Shown piece after piece: positions 25,530-35,016 of a stretch of 64,000 bases of DNA (positions within the stretch are counted from its first letter, which is position 1; every line of letters begins with the position of its first letter). Both the position numbers and the translations under genes were made by a program. The DNA lies in NCBI RefSeq assembly GCF_031845265.1, contig NZ_JAVRBG010000004.1, positions 62,001-126,000 of the forward strand. Reading direction: 5' to 3'. The notes beneath the pieces were generated by a model. The model did no database searches. It worked only from the letters and a program-made list of their open reading frames with translations, and was not told where the DNA came from. The stretch comes from Mesonia ostreae. Lineage in GTDB: Bacteria > Bacteroidota > Bacteroidia > Flavobacteriales > Flavobacteriaceae.

Positions 25530-26135
25530 TTAATTCCTTCCATTAAAAGGCTGCATGGGTCTTGAATCGCTTTGATTTACCCCTTCTTTTTTGAAAACTT
25601 TTATAAAAGTTAAATAAACAATTTTCAAATCTAGTAGAAAATTGACATTGTTTACATACTCTATATCTAACTCAAACTTTTTCGTCCAAGAAATCGAGTT
25701 TCTGCCGTTAACTTGCGCCCAGCCTGTAATACCAGGTTTAACTTCGTGCCGCCTGCGTTGTTCTTTTGAGAATAAAGAAATATATTTAAATAATAGCGGC
25801 CTAGGCCCTACCAAACTCATATCTCCCTTTATCACATTAAAAAGCTGCGGTAATTCATCTAAAGATAATTTTCTTACTGTCTTTCCTAACTTGGTTAACC
25901 TGTCTACATCAGGCAACAAATTGCCCCTCGCATCCTTCTCGTTAGTCATGGTTTTAAATTTAATGATTTTAAATGCTTTTTCGTTTTTTCCAGGACGAGT
26001 TTGATAAAAAAAAGGTGTTCCTTTATTCTGAAAAGCTATAGCTACAGCTATAAAAATAAGCAAGGGACTTAAACACAAAACTCCTACTAAAGCTACTAAA
26101 AGGTCTATAATAGTTTTAAAAAAATGCTTATACAT
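25530..26135 (-). CDS. PglC-type monotopic phosphoglycosyltransferase
   Basis: This protein of 201 residues is of the bacterial sugar transferase family. A single N-terminal hydrophobic re-entrant segment (TIIDLLVALVGVLCLSPLLIFIAVAI) is followed by GTPFFYQTRPGKNEKAFKIIKFKTM, the DxLTKLGKTVRKLSLDELPQLFNV helix with the catalytic Asp-Glu pair, MSLVGPRPLL and VKPGITGWAQVNGRN. The short form resembles PglC, which moves diNAcBac-1-phosphate from UDP to undecaprenyl phosphate. It should start the cluster B glycan. It overlaps the ATP-grasp gene by 8 bases. Confidence 0.87.
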   Translation of the reverse strand: MYKHFFKTIIDLLVALVGVLCLSPLLIFIAVAIAFQNKGTPFFYQTRPGKNEKAFKIIKFKTMTNEKDARGNLLPDVDRLTKLGKTVRKLSLDELPQLFNVIKGDMSLVGPRPLLFKYISLFSKEQRRRHEVKPGITGWAQVNGRNSISWTKKFELDIEYVNNVNFLLDLKIVYLTFIKVFKKEGVNQSDSRPMQPFNGRN

Positions 26136-27126
26136 CCAATCTATTTTTCAAACCCTTATTAATGGGTAATTGCCAAACCAATTTACACCAATCATGATTT
26201 CCTTCTATCAAACCCGGTCCTTGATCTGTAAGTACTACATCCCAACCAATAGATCGATTTTGTGAATGTTTTAAAGAAGCCTTTTTTACCATTGCTAAAA
26301 TCTCTTCCCAATAAGGAATTTGAAAACCTACTATAGGGGTTTTGGTAATGGGATGAATTACTTCTGAAGCTTTAGTAACATTAGAGTAAATACCAGGACC
26401 ATTAATCTTTCCTGTCTTCTCATTAATAGGAGCGGCCAAATTTCCTGCTGCCAAATTATCTACCTCACAGTTTACCGAAATACGCATACGGCAACCCAAA
26501 ACTTCATAATCTCCGTTTTTACGTATTTGAGTAAAAATTCTTATAGTATTGACTGCAGATGGAGATAGTTCTTGAATTGCAGAATGCTGTTTTATATAGG
26601 TTTCTAAAATATCGAATTTTTCTTGCTCCATCATTTCTATGAGGCGTTGATGAGTTAAATCTATTGTACTACATATTTTAACTCCTACACCACATTTTCC
26701 ACTGGCTTCTTTTAAAACTACTTTGTTCTCTTCAACCAGGAGCGAATCGATAAGTTCTGGCCTCTTTTTCAACTCTTCTAAAGTGTACATTTTATGAACA
26801 AAAAACTCCTTATACTTTATATAAAACAAGCGTTTATCATCTAAAATATTACGTTCTTTTATGGGATTAGCGATTTTTTGAAACTCATACATGGTACCCG
26901 TTCCTGCCCACTTATTTTTTTCTTCTTTAGTTTTATTATAAAAACCAAATTGAAAATACTCAAGAATAGAAATATTATATTGATATACAGATTGAATACT
27001 TTCTTTCATCAAAAAAGCTTTAGATTTCCCTGTATCTTTTGAAGCGTAGGCGAGGAATTCTTTTAATAAAGACCATTTCATCTTTTTTAAATAATATCCT
27101 AAATATGCGGTTCTTTTTAACATCAT
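26128..27126 (-). CDS. ATP-grasp protein, sugar-transfer-associated type
   Basis: This protein of 332 residues resembles the sugar-transfer-associated ATP-grasp group (ATPgrasp_ST). The central part has VVLKEASGKCGVGVKI as the ATP-binding loop, ILETYIKQHSAIQELSPSAVNTIRIFTQ, CRMRISVNCEVDNLAAGNLAAPI, and a C-terminal metal-binding segment GLIEGNHDW. ATP-grasp enzymes ligate a carboxylate to an amine or thiol through an acyl phosphate. In this setting an amino-acid or other acyl decoration of a sugar is plausible. No reaction is known to me for this group. The gene overlaps the preceding glycosyltransferase by 4 bases. Confidence 0.75.
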   Translation of the reverse strand: MMLKRTAYLGYYLKKMKWSLLKEFLAYASKDTGKSKAFLMKESIQSVYQYNISILEYFQFGFYNKTKEEKNKWAGTGTMYEFQKIANPIKERNILDDKRLFYIKYKEFFVHKMYTLEELKKRPELIDSLLVEENKVVLKEASGKCGVGVKICSTIDLTHQRLIEMMEQEKFDILETYIKQHSAIQELSPSAVNTIRIFTQIRKNGDYEVLGCRMRISVNCEVDNLAAGNLAAPINEKTGKINGPGIYSNVTKASEVIHPITKTPIVGFQIPYWEEILAMVKKASLKHSQNRSIGWDVVLTDQGPGLIEGNHDWCKLVWQLPINKGLKNRLDV

Positions 27127-28298
27127 CGAACTAATTTGTTTTTCAGCAAAAAATTATACTCCTTTAGAAGTGCATCCCATATAATCGATTGTTTAAATTT
27201 TTTTTCTATGTTATTTCTTATCTCAATCCCAAACCTAATTCTGGTTTCTGAGTTTTCATAGAGAAATCTCATTTTTTCACACAAAGATTCTTCATCTTTT
27301 GAAGGTATTAAAAATCCTGTTTTATTATTTTCAATAATCTCATTGCATCCATTTATATTTGTTGCAATCAGCGGTAAACTCATTGCTCCTGCTTGTAGTA
27401 ATGCATTGGGGAATCCTTCACGATAAGATGGAAAAACAAAAACATCTGCCAATCTTAAAAAGCCTCTTACATTATCCGTTCTTCCTGGATATATAATAGC
27501 TTCGGTATTTTTTATAACACTCAGAGTATCTTCAGGTAAAGAACTATTTTCTTGCTCTAAAGGTCCCACCAAAAGAAGTTTTAGATTCGAATCTTTTTTA
27601 CTCAGCCTATTAAAAGCCGAAACAAGCTCTATTAATCCTTTATCTTTGGCTAATCTACCCAAGAATACAAACACAAAATCAGACGTTCTAATACCCAATT
27701 GTTGCTTTAATATACGAGTTTCTTCTTCGGCTCCAGCATAATCATTTTTGAAAAAATTAGTATCCACTCCATTAGAGCTTCCATTTCCCAAAACCTTGAT
27801 TTTCTTCTCGTTTGTAAATTTACTTTGTACTATAAAGTCTTTTAGACCAAAAGAATTTGGAAAAATTCTATGTGCATATCTATAGGTTAGTTTCTCTGTA
27901 TTTTCTAAAATTTTTAATTTTGTCCCTTTTACTCCCATTAATGGCATACCTCCTACGGTATGTAGCCTTACTGGAACCTTTGTTATTTTTGCAGCAATCA
28001 TCCCCAAAAGCCCCGCTTTGGGTGTATGTGTATGAACAATATCTGGTTTTTCTTTTTTAAATAACCAAATTAGCTTCAGTAAAGAAATGATATCCTGAAA
28101 TGGACTAATCGTTCTTCTAAAAGGAACGGCAATCATCTTTATGCCTTCTCGTTCTTTTATTTCCGTAAAGTCTTTTTCAACATATTGAGATACTCCTACC
28201 AAATCATAATAATTATTGATATAGGCCATTTGCCCTTCCAAGATCTTGTTCATAGATATAGGCACCGTTGTAATTCGTATAATTTTCTTTTTTTTCAA
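27123..28298 (-). CDS. GT4 glycosyltransferase (PglA/WbpT-like)
   Basis: This GT-B enzyme has 391 residues. The N-terminal domain has HTHTPKAGLLGMIAAKI and RLHTVGGMPLMG, a pattern seen in transferases that add the second sugar to a bacillosamine- or FucNAc-type initiating sugar. The donor domain has VFLGRLAKDKGLIELVSAF, YPGRTDNVRGFLRLADVF and YREGFPNALLQAGAMSLPLIAT. It overlaps the SGNH gene by 4 bases and the ATP-grasp gene by 4 bases. Together with the PglC-type enzyme two genes downstream it would form the reducing end of the repeat unit. Confidence 0.83.
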   Translation of the reverse strand: MKKKKIIRITTVPISMNKILEGQMAYINNYYDLVGVSQYVEKDFTEIKEREGIKMIAVPFRRTISPFQDIISLLKLIWLFKKEKPDIVHTHTPKAGLLGMIAAKITKVPVRLHTVGGMPLMGVKGTKLKILENTEKLTYRYAHRIFPNSFGLKDFIVQSKFTNEKKIKVLGNGSSNGVDTNFFKNDYAGAEEETRILKQQLGIRTSDFVFVFLGRLAKDKGLIELVSAFNRLSKKDSNLKLLLVGPLEQENSSLPEDTLSVIKNTEAIIYPGRTDNVRGFLRLADVFVFPSYREGFPNALLQAGAMSLPLIATNINGCNEIIENNKTGFLIPSKDEESLCEKMRFLYENSETRIRFGIEIRNNIEKKFKQSIIWDALLKEYNFLLKNKLVR

Positions 28299-29206
28299 TT
28301 GATCAGATTAATGATTTGTTTTGCAGCTTCTTGAAAACCAAAACAATTCCAATGCGCTACATCATTTTTAGAATTTCTCCATTTCAAATTATTTTTTGCA
28401 TTGAATTTGTAATGCTGCAAGTTAAACTGATCAAATACATCAACAATTTCTTCACGCGTTTCAGGATGTAGGAAAAATAAAATATTCTTTGTATCGTAAC
28501 TTGATGCTACATATTCTAATAATTTTTGGGCATCTTCTCTAACTTTATCCTCTTTGATACTTTTAGTTTGATTGCCTTTTCTGAAGGGAAGCTTCAAAAT
28601 ATCAATATCTAAAGCAGAACGAAAAAAATAAAGGGTTTTTATACTATATAAAAACTTTTTTAATGCTGGATTTTTTAATTCACCATCTATAATCTTTCTT
28701 TCTTTTAAATTAACTTGTGTTACATCTTGTCTGCGCCCTCTTTGCAGTAAACTTTCAGAAAAATCGGATTCTTTTACAAAAACAAATTGCAATTCAGGAT
28801 TATACTTGGAATATAAGTATTTAGAAATTTCAAGATATTCTATAAAGGTTGCTCCAGATCTTCCTACTTCTAAAAAATTATATCTCATTTCTTCGTTATT
28901 CAGTATCGTTCCCAAATTACATTCATTAGGATTCATGAAGTTCTCTATGTGAGAATCTCCAATCAAAGTAATTAAATGATTCATACTTTGTGGTAACTTA
29001 CCCGGCCAGCCTTCCGCATTTATTTGCCACGTATGTGCTCCTTTAGACCAATAACCTGTTTGGTTTGATTTATAAGCCTGAATACCTTGATCATTAATGG
29101 TACGTTGAGGAATATCAATCGTAAGATGGTTCATTCTAATATAAATTTCAACACTTACTAAAGCAATTATTAAAAAAATAAATAGTCTTAGAATAAAATT
29201 TTTCAT
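28295..29206 (-). CDS. SGNH-like membrane-anchored protein paired with MBOAT
   Basis: This protein of 303 residues has one N-terminal transmembrane helix (LRLFIFLIIALVSVEIYI), and the rest is probably periplasmic. It has LITLIGDSHIENF (block I Ser in GDSH), VGRSGATFIEYLEIS (block II-like Gly) and a C-terminal DVAHWNCFGFQEAA with the Asp-x-x-His pair. These are SGNH/AlgJ-type features. It lies 5 bases after the MBOAT gene. In alginate-type systems the pair passes an acyl group to the polysaccharide, so I infer O-acetylation of the cluster B glycan. Confidence 0.75.
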   Translation of the reverse strand: MKNFILRLFIFLIIALVSVEIYIRMNHLTIDIPQRTINDQGIQAYKSNQTGYWSKGAHTWQINAEGWPGKLPQSMNHLITLIGDSHIENFMNPNECNLGTILNNEEMRYNFLEVGRSGATFIEYLEISKYLYSKYNPELQFVFVKESDFSESLLQRGRRQDVTQVNLKERKIIDGELKNPALKKFLYSIKTLYFFRSALDIDILKLPFRKGNQTKSIKEDKVREDAQKLLEYVASSYDTKNILFFLHPETREEIVDVFDQFNLQHYKFNAKNNLKWRNSKNDVAHWNCFGFQEAAKQIINLIN

Positions 29207-29211
29207 AAGGT

Positions 29212-30651
29212 TTAAAATTGAAAATATATAAACTCTTGTTCTTCTCCCGCAAAAAATAGAATACTAAGAACTAAAAATGTGTAGAGCACCCATCTTCCAG
29301 ATGTAAATGGTATGATCTTTTCAAGTTTACTAATCCCAAAGTTTCTTTCTCTATTTATCCATTCAATAAAAAACAAAAATAGGATAAACAAAGTCAACTG
29401 AATTGGAATATCAATAGTAACATTACTAAAATCTCCTGTAAACATATTGGTCAAATAACTAATCGCACTACTCATATCCTTAGCTCTAAAGAATACCCAA
29501 GCCAAAACAGTAAAACCAAAGGTTATTAAAATAGATGTGAATTCATTAAGACTAGGAAGAATTTTGCCTTGCGCAATAGAATCCAAATTCTTACGGTTAT
29601 TGTTGGTTAATAATAGTGGTAAGAAATATATGGCGTTTAACGCACCCCAGACAATAAAAGTCCAATTCGCCCCGTGCCAAAAGCCACTGACAATGAATAT
29701 AATAAAGGTGTTTCTTATTTTTATCCAAATTCCACCTCGACTTCCTCCTAAAGGAATATAGAGGTAATCTCGAAACCAAGTGGATAACGAAATATGCCAT
29801 CGACGCCAAAACTCTGCGATATCTCTTGAAAAATAGGGATATGCGAAATTTCGCATTAATTTAAAGCCAAAAAGTTTTGAGGTTCCAATAGCTATATCAG
29901 AATAGCCAGAAAAATCGCAATAGATTTGAAAAGTAAACATTAATGCGCCTACGAATAATGTTACTCCTGAATATTCTGCTGAATTATTAAAAATAATATT
30001 TGCATATTCGGCGCAATTATCTGCAATAACTACTTTCTTAAAGAGTCCCCACAAAATTTGTCTTAAGCCTTCTCTTGCCGCCAAGGAGTTAAAAACTCGC
30101 TTTTTATAAAATTGCGGCAGTAAATTGGTAGCTCGTTCAATGGGACCAGCAACCAATTGCGGAAAGAACGAAACAAAAGCAGCAAATTCTATAAATCTTT
30201 TGCATGGCGCTAATCGATTCTTATACACATCTATCGTGTAACTCAAGGTTTGAAAAGTGTAAAAGCTTATTCCTACTGGTAAAATAATATTTAGAGAATT
30301 TGAATTAATAGGATAACCTAAGAATGTAAAAGCATCGACAAAGTTTTCAAGAAAAAAATTGTAGTATTTAAAAAATCCTAGAAACCCGAGATTAACAAGA
30401 ATACTAATCCACAGTAAGACCTTTCTTTTAGATTGAACGCTAGTTTTTGAAAGACTAATACCAATGGTATAATCTACCAACGTACTAAAAACTATCAAGG
30501 TTAAAAACCTATAATCCCACCACCCATAAAATATATAACTAGCGAAAAGTAATAAGATGTTTTGTGATTTCGTTTTTCCTTTTAGAAAAAACCAATATAT
30601 GGCAAAGACTATGGGTAGAAATATCGCAAAATCTAATGAATTGAATATCAT
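29212..30651 (-). CDS. MBOAT-family O-acyltransferase (AlgI-like)
   Basis: This protein of 479 residues has about ten membrane segments. It begins with FNSLDFAIFLPIVFAIYW, typical of the AlgI group, and has LLFASYIFYGWWDYRF, PVGISFYTFQTLSYTIDVY, FFPQLVAGPIERA, CDFSGYSDIAIG, FWRRWHISLSTWFRDYLYIPLGG and the catalytic-His region VSGFWHGANWTFIVWG. MBOAT proteins carry an acyl group, usually acetyl, across the inner membrane. With the SGNH neighbour it should acylate the cluster B polysaccharide. The 206 bases between it and the GT2 gene upstream are free of genes. Confidence 0.92.
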   Translation of the reverse strand: MIFNSLDFAIFLPIVFAIYWFFLKGKTKSQNILLLFASYIFYGWWDYRFLTLIVFSTLVDYTIGISLSKTSVQSKRKVLLWISILVNLGFLGFFKYYNFFLENFVDAFTFLGYPINSNSLNIILPVGISFYTFQTLSYTIDVYKNRLAPCKRFIEFAAFVSFFPQLVAGPIERATNLLPQFYKKRVFNSLAAREGLRQILWGLFKKVVIADNCAEYANIIFNNSAEYSGVTLFVGALMFTFQIYCDFSGYSDIAIGTSKLFGFKLMRNFAYPYFSRDIAEFWRRWHISLSTWFRDYLYIPLGGSRGGIWIKIRNTFIIFIVSGFWHGANWTFIVWGALNAIYFLPLLLTNNNRKNLDSIAQGKILPSLNEFTSILITFGFTVLAWVFFRAKDMSSAISYLTNMFTGDFSNVTIDIPIQLTLFILFLFFIEWINRERNFGISKLEKIIPFTSGRWVLYTFLVLSILFFAGEEQEFIYFQF

Positions 30652-30857
30652 TTAATAGGAGTTTTTAAGTATTGAAACTTTTTAGAATTCATTTTTCAGC
30701 AATGAAATATATTCACATTCTTGAAAAAATGATTTTCTTTAATCTTTCAATACTCAGCAAGAACAATCTCAATATAACTAACATTAGAAATAGTGTAGTT
30801 TTATTTTGAAAGTAAATCGGCAAAATACACCTTCAAATTCTTCTGCTAAAAGATCAT

Positions 30858-31913
30858 TTAAGTTTTCATTAGTTTTTTAATTCTTTCTCTAGGTACTTTT
30901 TCGCCTAATCTTACCAAATTTAATAACAGAGTAGGAGATTTTAGTTTTAACAAAAGCAAAACGAATTTAGTCTTTTTGGGAACATTTTTCATACGATTCA
31001 ATAAAAATAAATTCTCTGAAAATTTACTATCATTAAATAATTTTTTCAATAGGTCTCTTTTTTCTATAGGACTCAAATTGTTATTTCTATAAATATTTAA
31101 GGGTATAACGAAAGCAAACCATGAGATAAACATATTTAGTAAATAGATGCTATTTTCTTTATTAGGATTTTCTCTAAGAAGCTCTTTTAATTTTTCATAT
31201 AAATCTATGTGATTATTAATTAAACTACCATCAAATTTACTATTACTATAATGAGAAGAGTGGTAATATAAAACATCTGAAATAACAACAATGTTGTTAG
31301 CACGTTTTATATAATCCAACAAAAAAAACATATCCTCGGTTCTTTTTTTTTGAGGAAATTTTATAGTGTTATCTTGTAATAATTCCCTTCTAAAAACCTT
31401 ATTCCAGACTGACAATCTCGCTTCCATCGCCATTAAACGATGAAAATCATTTAAAATGCTTACTTTATTATTTTGCTGATAATCCAAAAGTTTAGAAGTA
31501 TAGCTTCCTGTCTTCTCCCCATTTTTAATAATTTTTTTTGTATATCCAAAAACCAATAAGTCCAATTGTTTTTCCTTCTCGGTTTTGAGATATTTAAAAA
31601 AGACCTTAATTAAATCATCACTAAACGAATCATCTGCATCCAGAAAATAAATATAGGTACCAGAAGCATTTGAAATACCGTAATTTCTTGCGCTACCAGG
31701 CCCCGCATTTTCTGTTGTGAAAAATTTATAATTGTTGAATTTTTCTAAGTAAGAATGTAATTTTTCAATCGTTTTATCTGTAGAGCCATCGTTCACAACA
31801 ACTATTTCCAATCTAGGATGATCTTGCTTTTTTAAAAGCTGTAGAAGATGTTCAATTTTATCTTCCTCATTATATACAGGAATAACAATTGATATTAATG
31901 GCGTATGTTTCAT
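30858..31913 (-). CDS. GT2 glycosyltransferase
   Basis: This GT-A enzyme has 351 residues. The start ISIVIPVYNEEDKIEHLLQLL, then EIVVVNDGSTDKTIEKL, GPGSARNYGISNASGTYIYFLDADDSF (DxD in DADD) and ARLSVWNKVFRRELLQD with EDMFFLLDY are standard family 2 motifs. It transfers one sugar with inversion at the cytoplasmic face of the membrane. Donor and linkage are unknown. It overlaps the following GT4 by 4 bases. Confidence 0.88.
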   Translation of the reverse strand: MKHTPLISIVIPVYNEEDKIEHLLQLLKKQDHPRLEIVVVNDGSTDKTIEKLHSYLEKFNNYKFFTTENAGPGSARNYGISNASGTYIYFLDADDSFSDDLIKVFFKYLKTEKEKQLDLLVFGYTKKIIKNGEKTGSYTSKLLDYQQNNKVSILNDFHRLMAMEARLSVWNKVFRRELLQDNTIKFPQKKRTEDMFFLLDYIKRANNIVVISDVLYYHSSHYSNSKFDGSLINNHIDLYEKLKELLRENPNKENSIYLLNMFISWFAFVIPLNIYRNNNLSPIEKRDLLKKLFNDSKFSENLFLLNRMKNVPKKTKFVLLLLKLKSPTLLLNLVRLGEKVPRERIKKLMKT

Positions 31914-32983
31914 AAATCCATGTTTAAAAAACTTAAAATTTTATCTGCGATAATATTTCTATTTAAATGTTTTCTAATTTCCTTGGCATTATTACTCAAA
32001 ATTTGTCTCTTTTCAGGCTGCAAAATTAGCAAATCAATTGCTTCTGCTAAAGCTTTAACATTTCTATCTTCAACAATGATTCCATTTTCTCCAGAATTAA
32101 TCATATCCCGCGGACCTGCGATAAAATCAAACGCAATACAAAGGCAGCCGGCCGCCATCGCCTCTGCTAAAGCATTTGGAAAACCTTCACTTCGCGAGGG
32201 GATAACAAATATACTGGCATAAGCATATATTTTATCTATATCTTTTACTTTTCCCAAAAATTTAATTCTATGTATAACTCCCAGTTTAGATGCCAAGGTT
32301 TTTACTTCTTGACCGTTCTCGTCACCTCCTGCTATATGCAATTCCCAATTTTTATCTTTTAACAGCGCAAAGCTTTCAATTAATAAATCAAATCCTTTTA
32401 GGTAATCTCCCAGTCGTCCTACAGCGAGAATAACCTTCTTTCTCTCAATTTCTGGATAAATACTAACTTCGCGTAATATGTTAGGAATTACTTGAACTTG
32501 TGATTTCTTAAAATATTTCTTTTGATATTGAGCAGCTATAGAAGTTTGAGCTATAATCCCTTTGGGCGGTCTCAACTTAAATGCTGTACTATTTATCAAA
32601 TTCATGGGCTGTCTCCAAACAAATAAAGGACTAGATCTTTCTGATATATACAAAGGTGTTTTATTGCCAATCATCGCTAGAGCCGTTATTGCTCCATAAA
32701 ACTTACTAAATACCAAAACCCTACAAGGCTTATGATCACTAAGCAATCTCTTGATCCACCGTATGCTTTTAAGCAATGACAACTTATTACTATTAAAACC
32801 AACAGGCTCTTCTAATTGAATTCCATTATCTAATTTAAAAAAATGTGTTTTTTTAAACAAGGATATAAATATAACCTCTACTCCCTTTTCATTAAAAGCT
32901 TGGGCTGTGTTCACAGAAGCCCGCTCCATACCTCCCATTGCCAAACAAGGAGCTACAATTAATATTTTGTTTTTTGAGTCCAA
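31910..32983 (-). CDS. GT4 glycosyltransferase
   Basis: This GT-B enzyme has 357 residues. It begins ILIVAPCLAMGGMERASVNTA, with the glycine-rich acceptor loop, and has FLKDKNWELHIAGGDENG, IKFLGKVKDIDKIYAYASIFV and SRSEGFPNALAEAMAAGCLCIA with the E-x7-E pattern. The GAMGGxER-type start is shared with polysaccharide transferases such as those for GalNAc and GlcNAc, but specificity cannot be read. It lies 9 bases after the GT-D gene. Confidence 0.87.
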   Translation of the reverse strand: MDSKNKILIVAPCLAMGGMERASVNTAQAFNEKGVEVIFISLFKKTHFFKLDNGIQLEEPVGFNSNKLSLLKSIRWIKRLLSDHKPCRVLVFSKFYGAITALAMIGNKTPLYISERSSPLFVWRQPMNLINSTAFKLRPPKGIIAQTSIAAQYQKKYFKKSQVQVIPNILREVSIYPEIERKKVILAVGRLGDYLKGFDLLIESFALLKDKNWELHIAGGDENGQEVKTLASKLGVIHRIKFLGKVKDIDKIYAYASIFVIPSRSEGFPNALAEAMAAGCLCIAFDFIAGPRDMINSGENGIIVEDRNVKALAEAIDLLILQPEKRQILSNNAKEIRKHLNRNIIADKILSFLNMDL

Positions 32984-32992
32984 TTTGGTTTT

Positions 32993-33910
32993 TTAATTCG
33001 TTGATATGTTAAGAAACTTCTTTATTATTTGATTTTCATATTCTTCATTAATAATATCTTCTACTATTCTGCCTCCTTTTGCTTCACTGGTATATTTGCC
33101 TTCAATTTTCACTTTTGATTTCGCCTTCTGTAAAAACCATTCATATTCCACATCAAGATTCCCTATATCTATAGCTTGAAACCCAAGAAGAGCTAATTCA
33201 TATGCCAGAGGCTTAGCTGTAGGTCCCATTGCTATTAAAACGAGATGCTTTTTGTATTGTTCTTTTGCAAAATTTAATAAATCATCAAATTGATCAAAAG
33301 CATTATGAGCCGGACCTAAAACTCTTTTTACACTTCTAGAATTTTTAAAAAGATCATTACCAACTCCCAATCTACTCTTCTCTCCCTCAATTAAGAGTAT
33401 ATCTTTTTCTTCCCAAATAGATCTTACTTTTCTAAACCAAGCTTCACTATGAGAGGTGTCGTCATAATCCATATATAACCTTGTCATCGATGCATTATAA
33501 TACTCCTTGTCTTTTCTTAAAAAACCTCTAACTCGAGGATAAGTCCACGAGATAATTGCGCGCCAAGTTCTTTTAGAGTTGGGTTTTAAATTCTCTAAAG
33601 AATAGTATCCTATAGGTAAGCCAACTAGAATCTTAGGATTTTCTGAATTTAAAATTTTAATAAAATAATCTCTCAATCTATCATCTTGCCTTTGAAATGG
33701 TAAAGATCTTTTCTCGGCAATATATAGCAATTCTCCATCTCCAAACCTGCAAATAGAACAATCGTCATCCAAAATTTTATCTATAGTTTCAGGAATAGAT
33801 TTTACTTTTGGCAAGGGATATATTTTAATCACTAAAGGATAGCTTACACTTAAAAAATGCTTAAAAGCCTTCCTAGGATACTTAAAAAACTTACCGTACT
33901 GTAAATTCAT
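32993..33910 (-). CDS. GT-D fold glycosyltransferase (DUF1792-like)
   Basis: This protein of 305 residues carries the GT-D signature CSICRFGDGELLYIA near residue 52, then LPFQRQDDRLRDYFIKIL, ILVGLPIGYY, ILLIEGEKSRLGVGNDLF and LVLIAMGPTAKPLAYELALLGFQAIDIGNLDVEYEWFL. This matches the domain first described in streptococcal Fap1 glycosylation (DUF1792), where it adds glucose to a glycan. Here it should transfer one sugar of the cluster B repeat. The start overlaps the end of the deacetylase-like gene by 20 bases. Confidence 0.8.
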   Translation of the reverse strand: MNLQYGKFFKYPRKAFKHFLSVSYPLVIKIYPLPKVKSIPETIDKILDDDCSICRFGDGELLYIAEKRSLPFQRQDDRLRDYFIKILNSENPKILVGLPIGYYSLENLKPNSKRTWRAIISWTYPRVRGFLRKDKEYYNASMTRLYMDYDDTSHSEAWFRKVRSIWEEKDILLIEGEKSRLGVGNDLFKNSRSVKRVLGPAHNAFDQFDDLLNFAKEQYKKHLVLIAMGPTAKPLAYELALLGFQAIDIGNLDVEYEWFLQKAKSKVKIEGKYTSEAKGGRIVEDIINEEYENQIIKKFLNISTN

Positions 33911-35012
33911 TTTTCATTATTTTAGTTATACCCTCTGAAGTCATAAATTCAATGTTTGGATACTCTTTAATCAATGAAGATAGTAAAAGATGAAATTGTT
34001 TAAGATTACTTGACCTATTTTTTTCGCATAAGCCTCCAACAAAATTTAACCTATGCGTAGAAATTATGAGTGGGGTTCTAAGCAAGAATGCAATCTTAGC
34101 CTTTCCCATAACTTGTTTTATCCAGTCAGTTTTAGAATTATATGCTGGCTCGAAATGTGCATTTCTTACTGAAAAATACATTTTATTTTTCTTTTCACCT
34201 GTATGATGCCATATATCAGTATAGTTACCTAAAGTAGATTTCTTTTGCACTACTGCCGTTTGCATCAAGTTTACTCCATTTTTTTTAAAAATATCTTCAA
34301 TATCATTATTCCAAACATATCTAGGGGCCACAGTAGTGTCTGAGTCATATCCAAAAAAATTTTTAAAAAGACTTAATCCCTCTACAATACTCTTATCCAC
34401 AAAAGCTTTACCTTCTTGCATAGTGTAGTCATAAGATGCCATTAAGTTACTTTTATTTTCATCTAAAGTTTTTGAATCGATTGCGTAACAATTTAAATCG
34501 AATGCATTTCTAAAATCGAGATTGTTTTTTTTTAATAAATCTAACCAAGTTAAGACATTTATATGCTCTCTCCCGTGAAATTGAGGTTTAATAAAACCAT
34601 TTTTAATACCATCATAAAGCATTTTTTCCGTTGAATTGTTTCGGTCTTTCTTAGCATAAGTATCACTAAACTGTTCATAATGATATTCTTGAAAACGAGC
34701 TTCTTTAATCCGATCAAAGTCGGGGTTTGCCATGATAAAATTTGCTGTTAATACTGGTTTTTTATCTATAAACTCTTGATTAATCTTGTGTAAAACCTCA
34801 TATAATGCGTTAAAGTCATCTTCTCGTTCTAAGATATCATAACGACTATGCGGATTTTGTTTTATATCAATACCCTTATTCTCTAACTCCTGCTGAACTC
34901 TTTTTGAAGGAATTCTTTCGGCTCCCCAGTCATCTGATTCTATAACCACAATCTTTCGTGATGTTTTATATCCTCTAATTTGAGAGTTTAAAAATTTTAG
35001 TTTATTCCACAT
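33891..35012 (-). CDS. Polysaccharide deacetylase-like protein, copy 1
   Basis: This protein of 373 residues has no signal peptide. It has VVIESDDWGAERIPSKRV near the start, where the Asp-Asp pair resembles the NodB metal and base residues. A conserved HGREH block follows near 146-150, then VAPRYVWNND and, near the end, IISTHRLNFVGGLCEKNRSSNLK. The set Asp-Asp, H-x3-H and a late His fits a divergent NodB or seven-stranded barrel deacetylase, and database names of this type are common in Bacteroidota. The substrate is unknown; a lipid-linked repeat unit or sugar nucleotide is my guess. It is paralogous to the next gene. Confidence 0.6.
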   Translation of the reverse strand: MWNKLKFLNSQIRGYKTSRKIVVIESDDWGAERIPSKRVQQELENKGIDIKQNPHSRYDILEREDDFNALYEVLHKINQEFIDKKPVLTANFIMANPDFDRIKEARFQEYHYEQFSDTYAKKDRNNSTEKMLYDGIKNGFIKPQFHGREHINVLTWLDLLKKNNLDFRNAFDLNCYAIDSKTLDENKSNLMASYDYTMQEGKAFVDKSIVEGLSLFKNFFGYDSDTTVAPRYVWNNDIEDIFKKNGVNLMQTAVVQKKSTLGNYTDIWHHTGEKKNKMYFSVRNAHFEPAYNSKTDWIKQVMGKAKIAFLLRTPLIISTHRLNFVGGLCEKNRSSNLKQFHLLLSSLIKEYPNIEFMTSEGITKIMKNEFTVR

Positions 35013-35016
35013 GATT

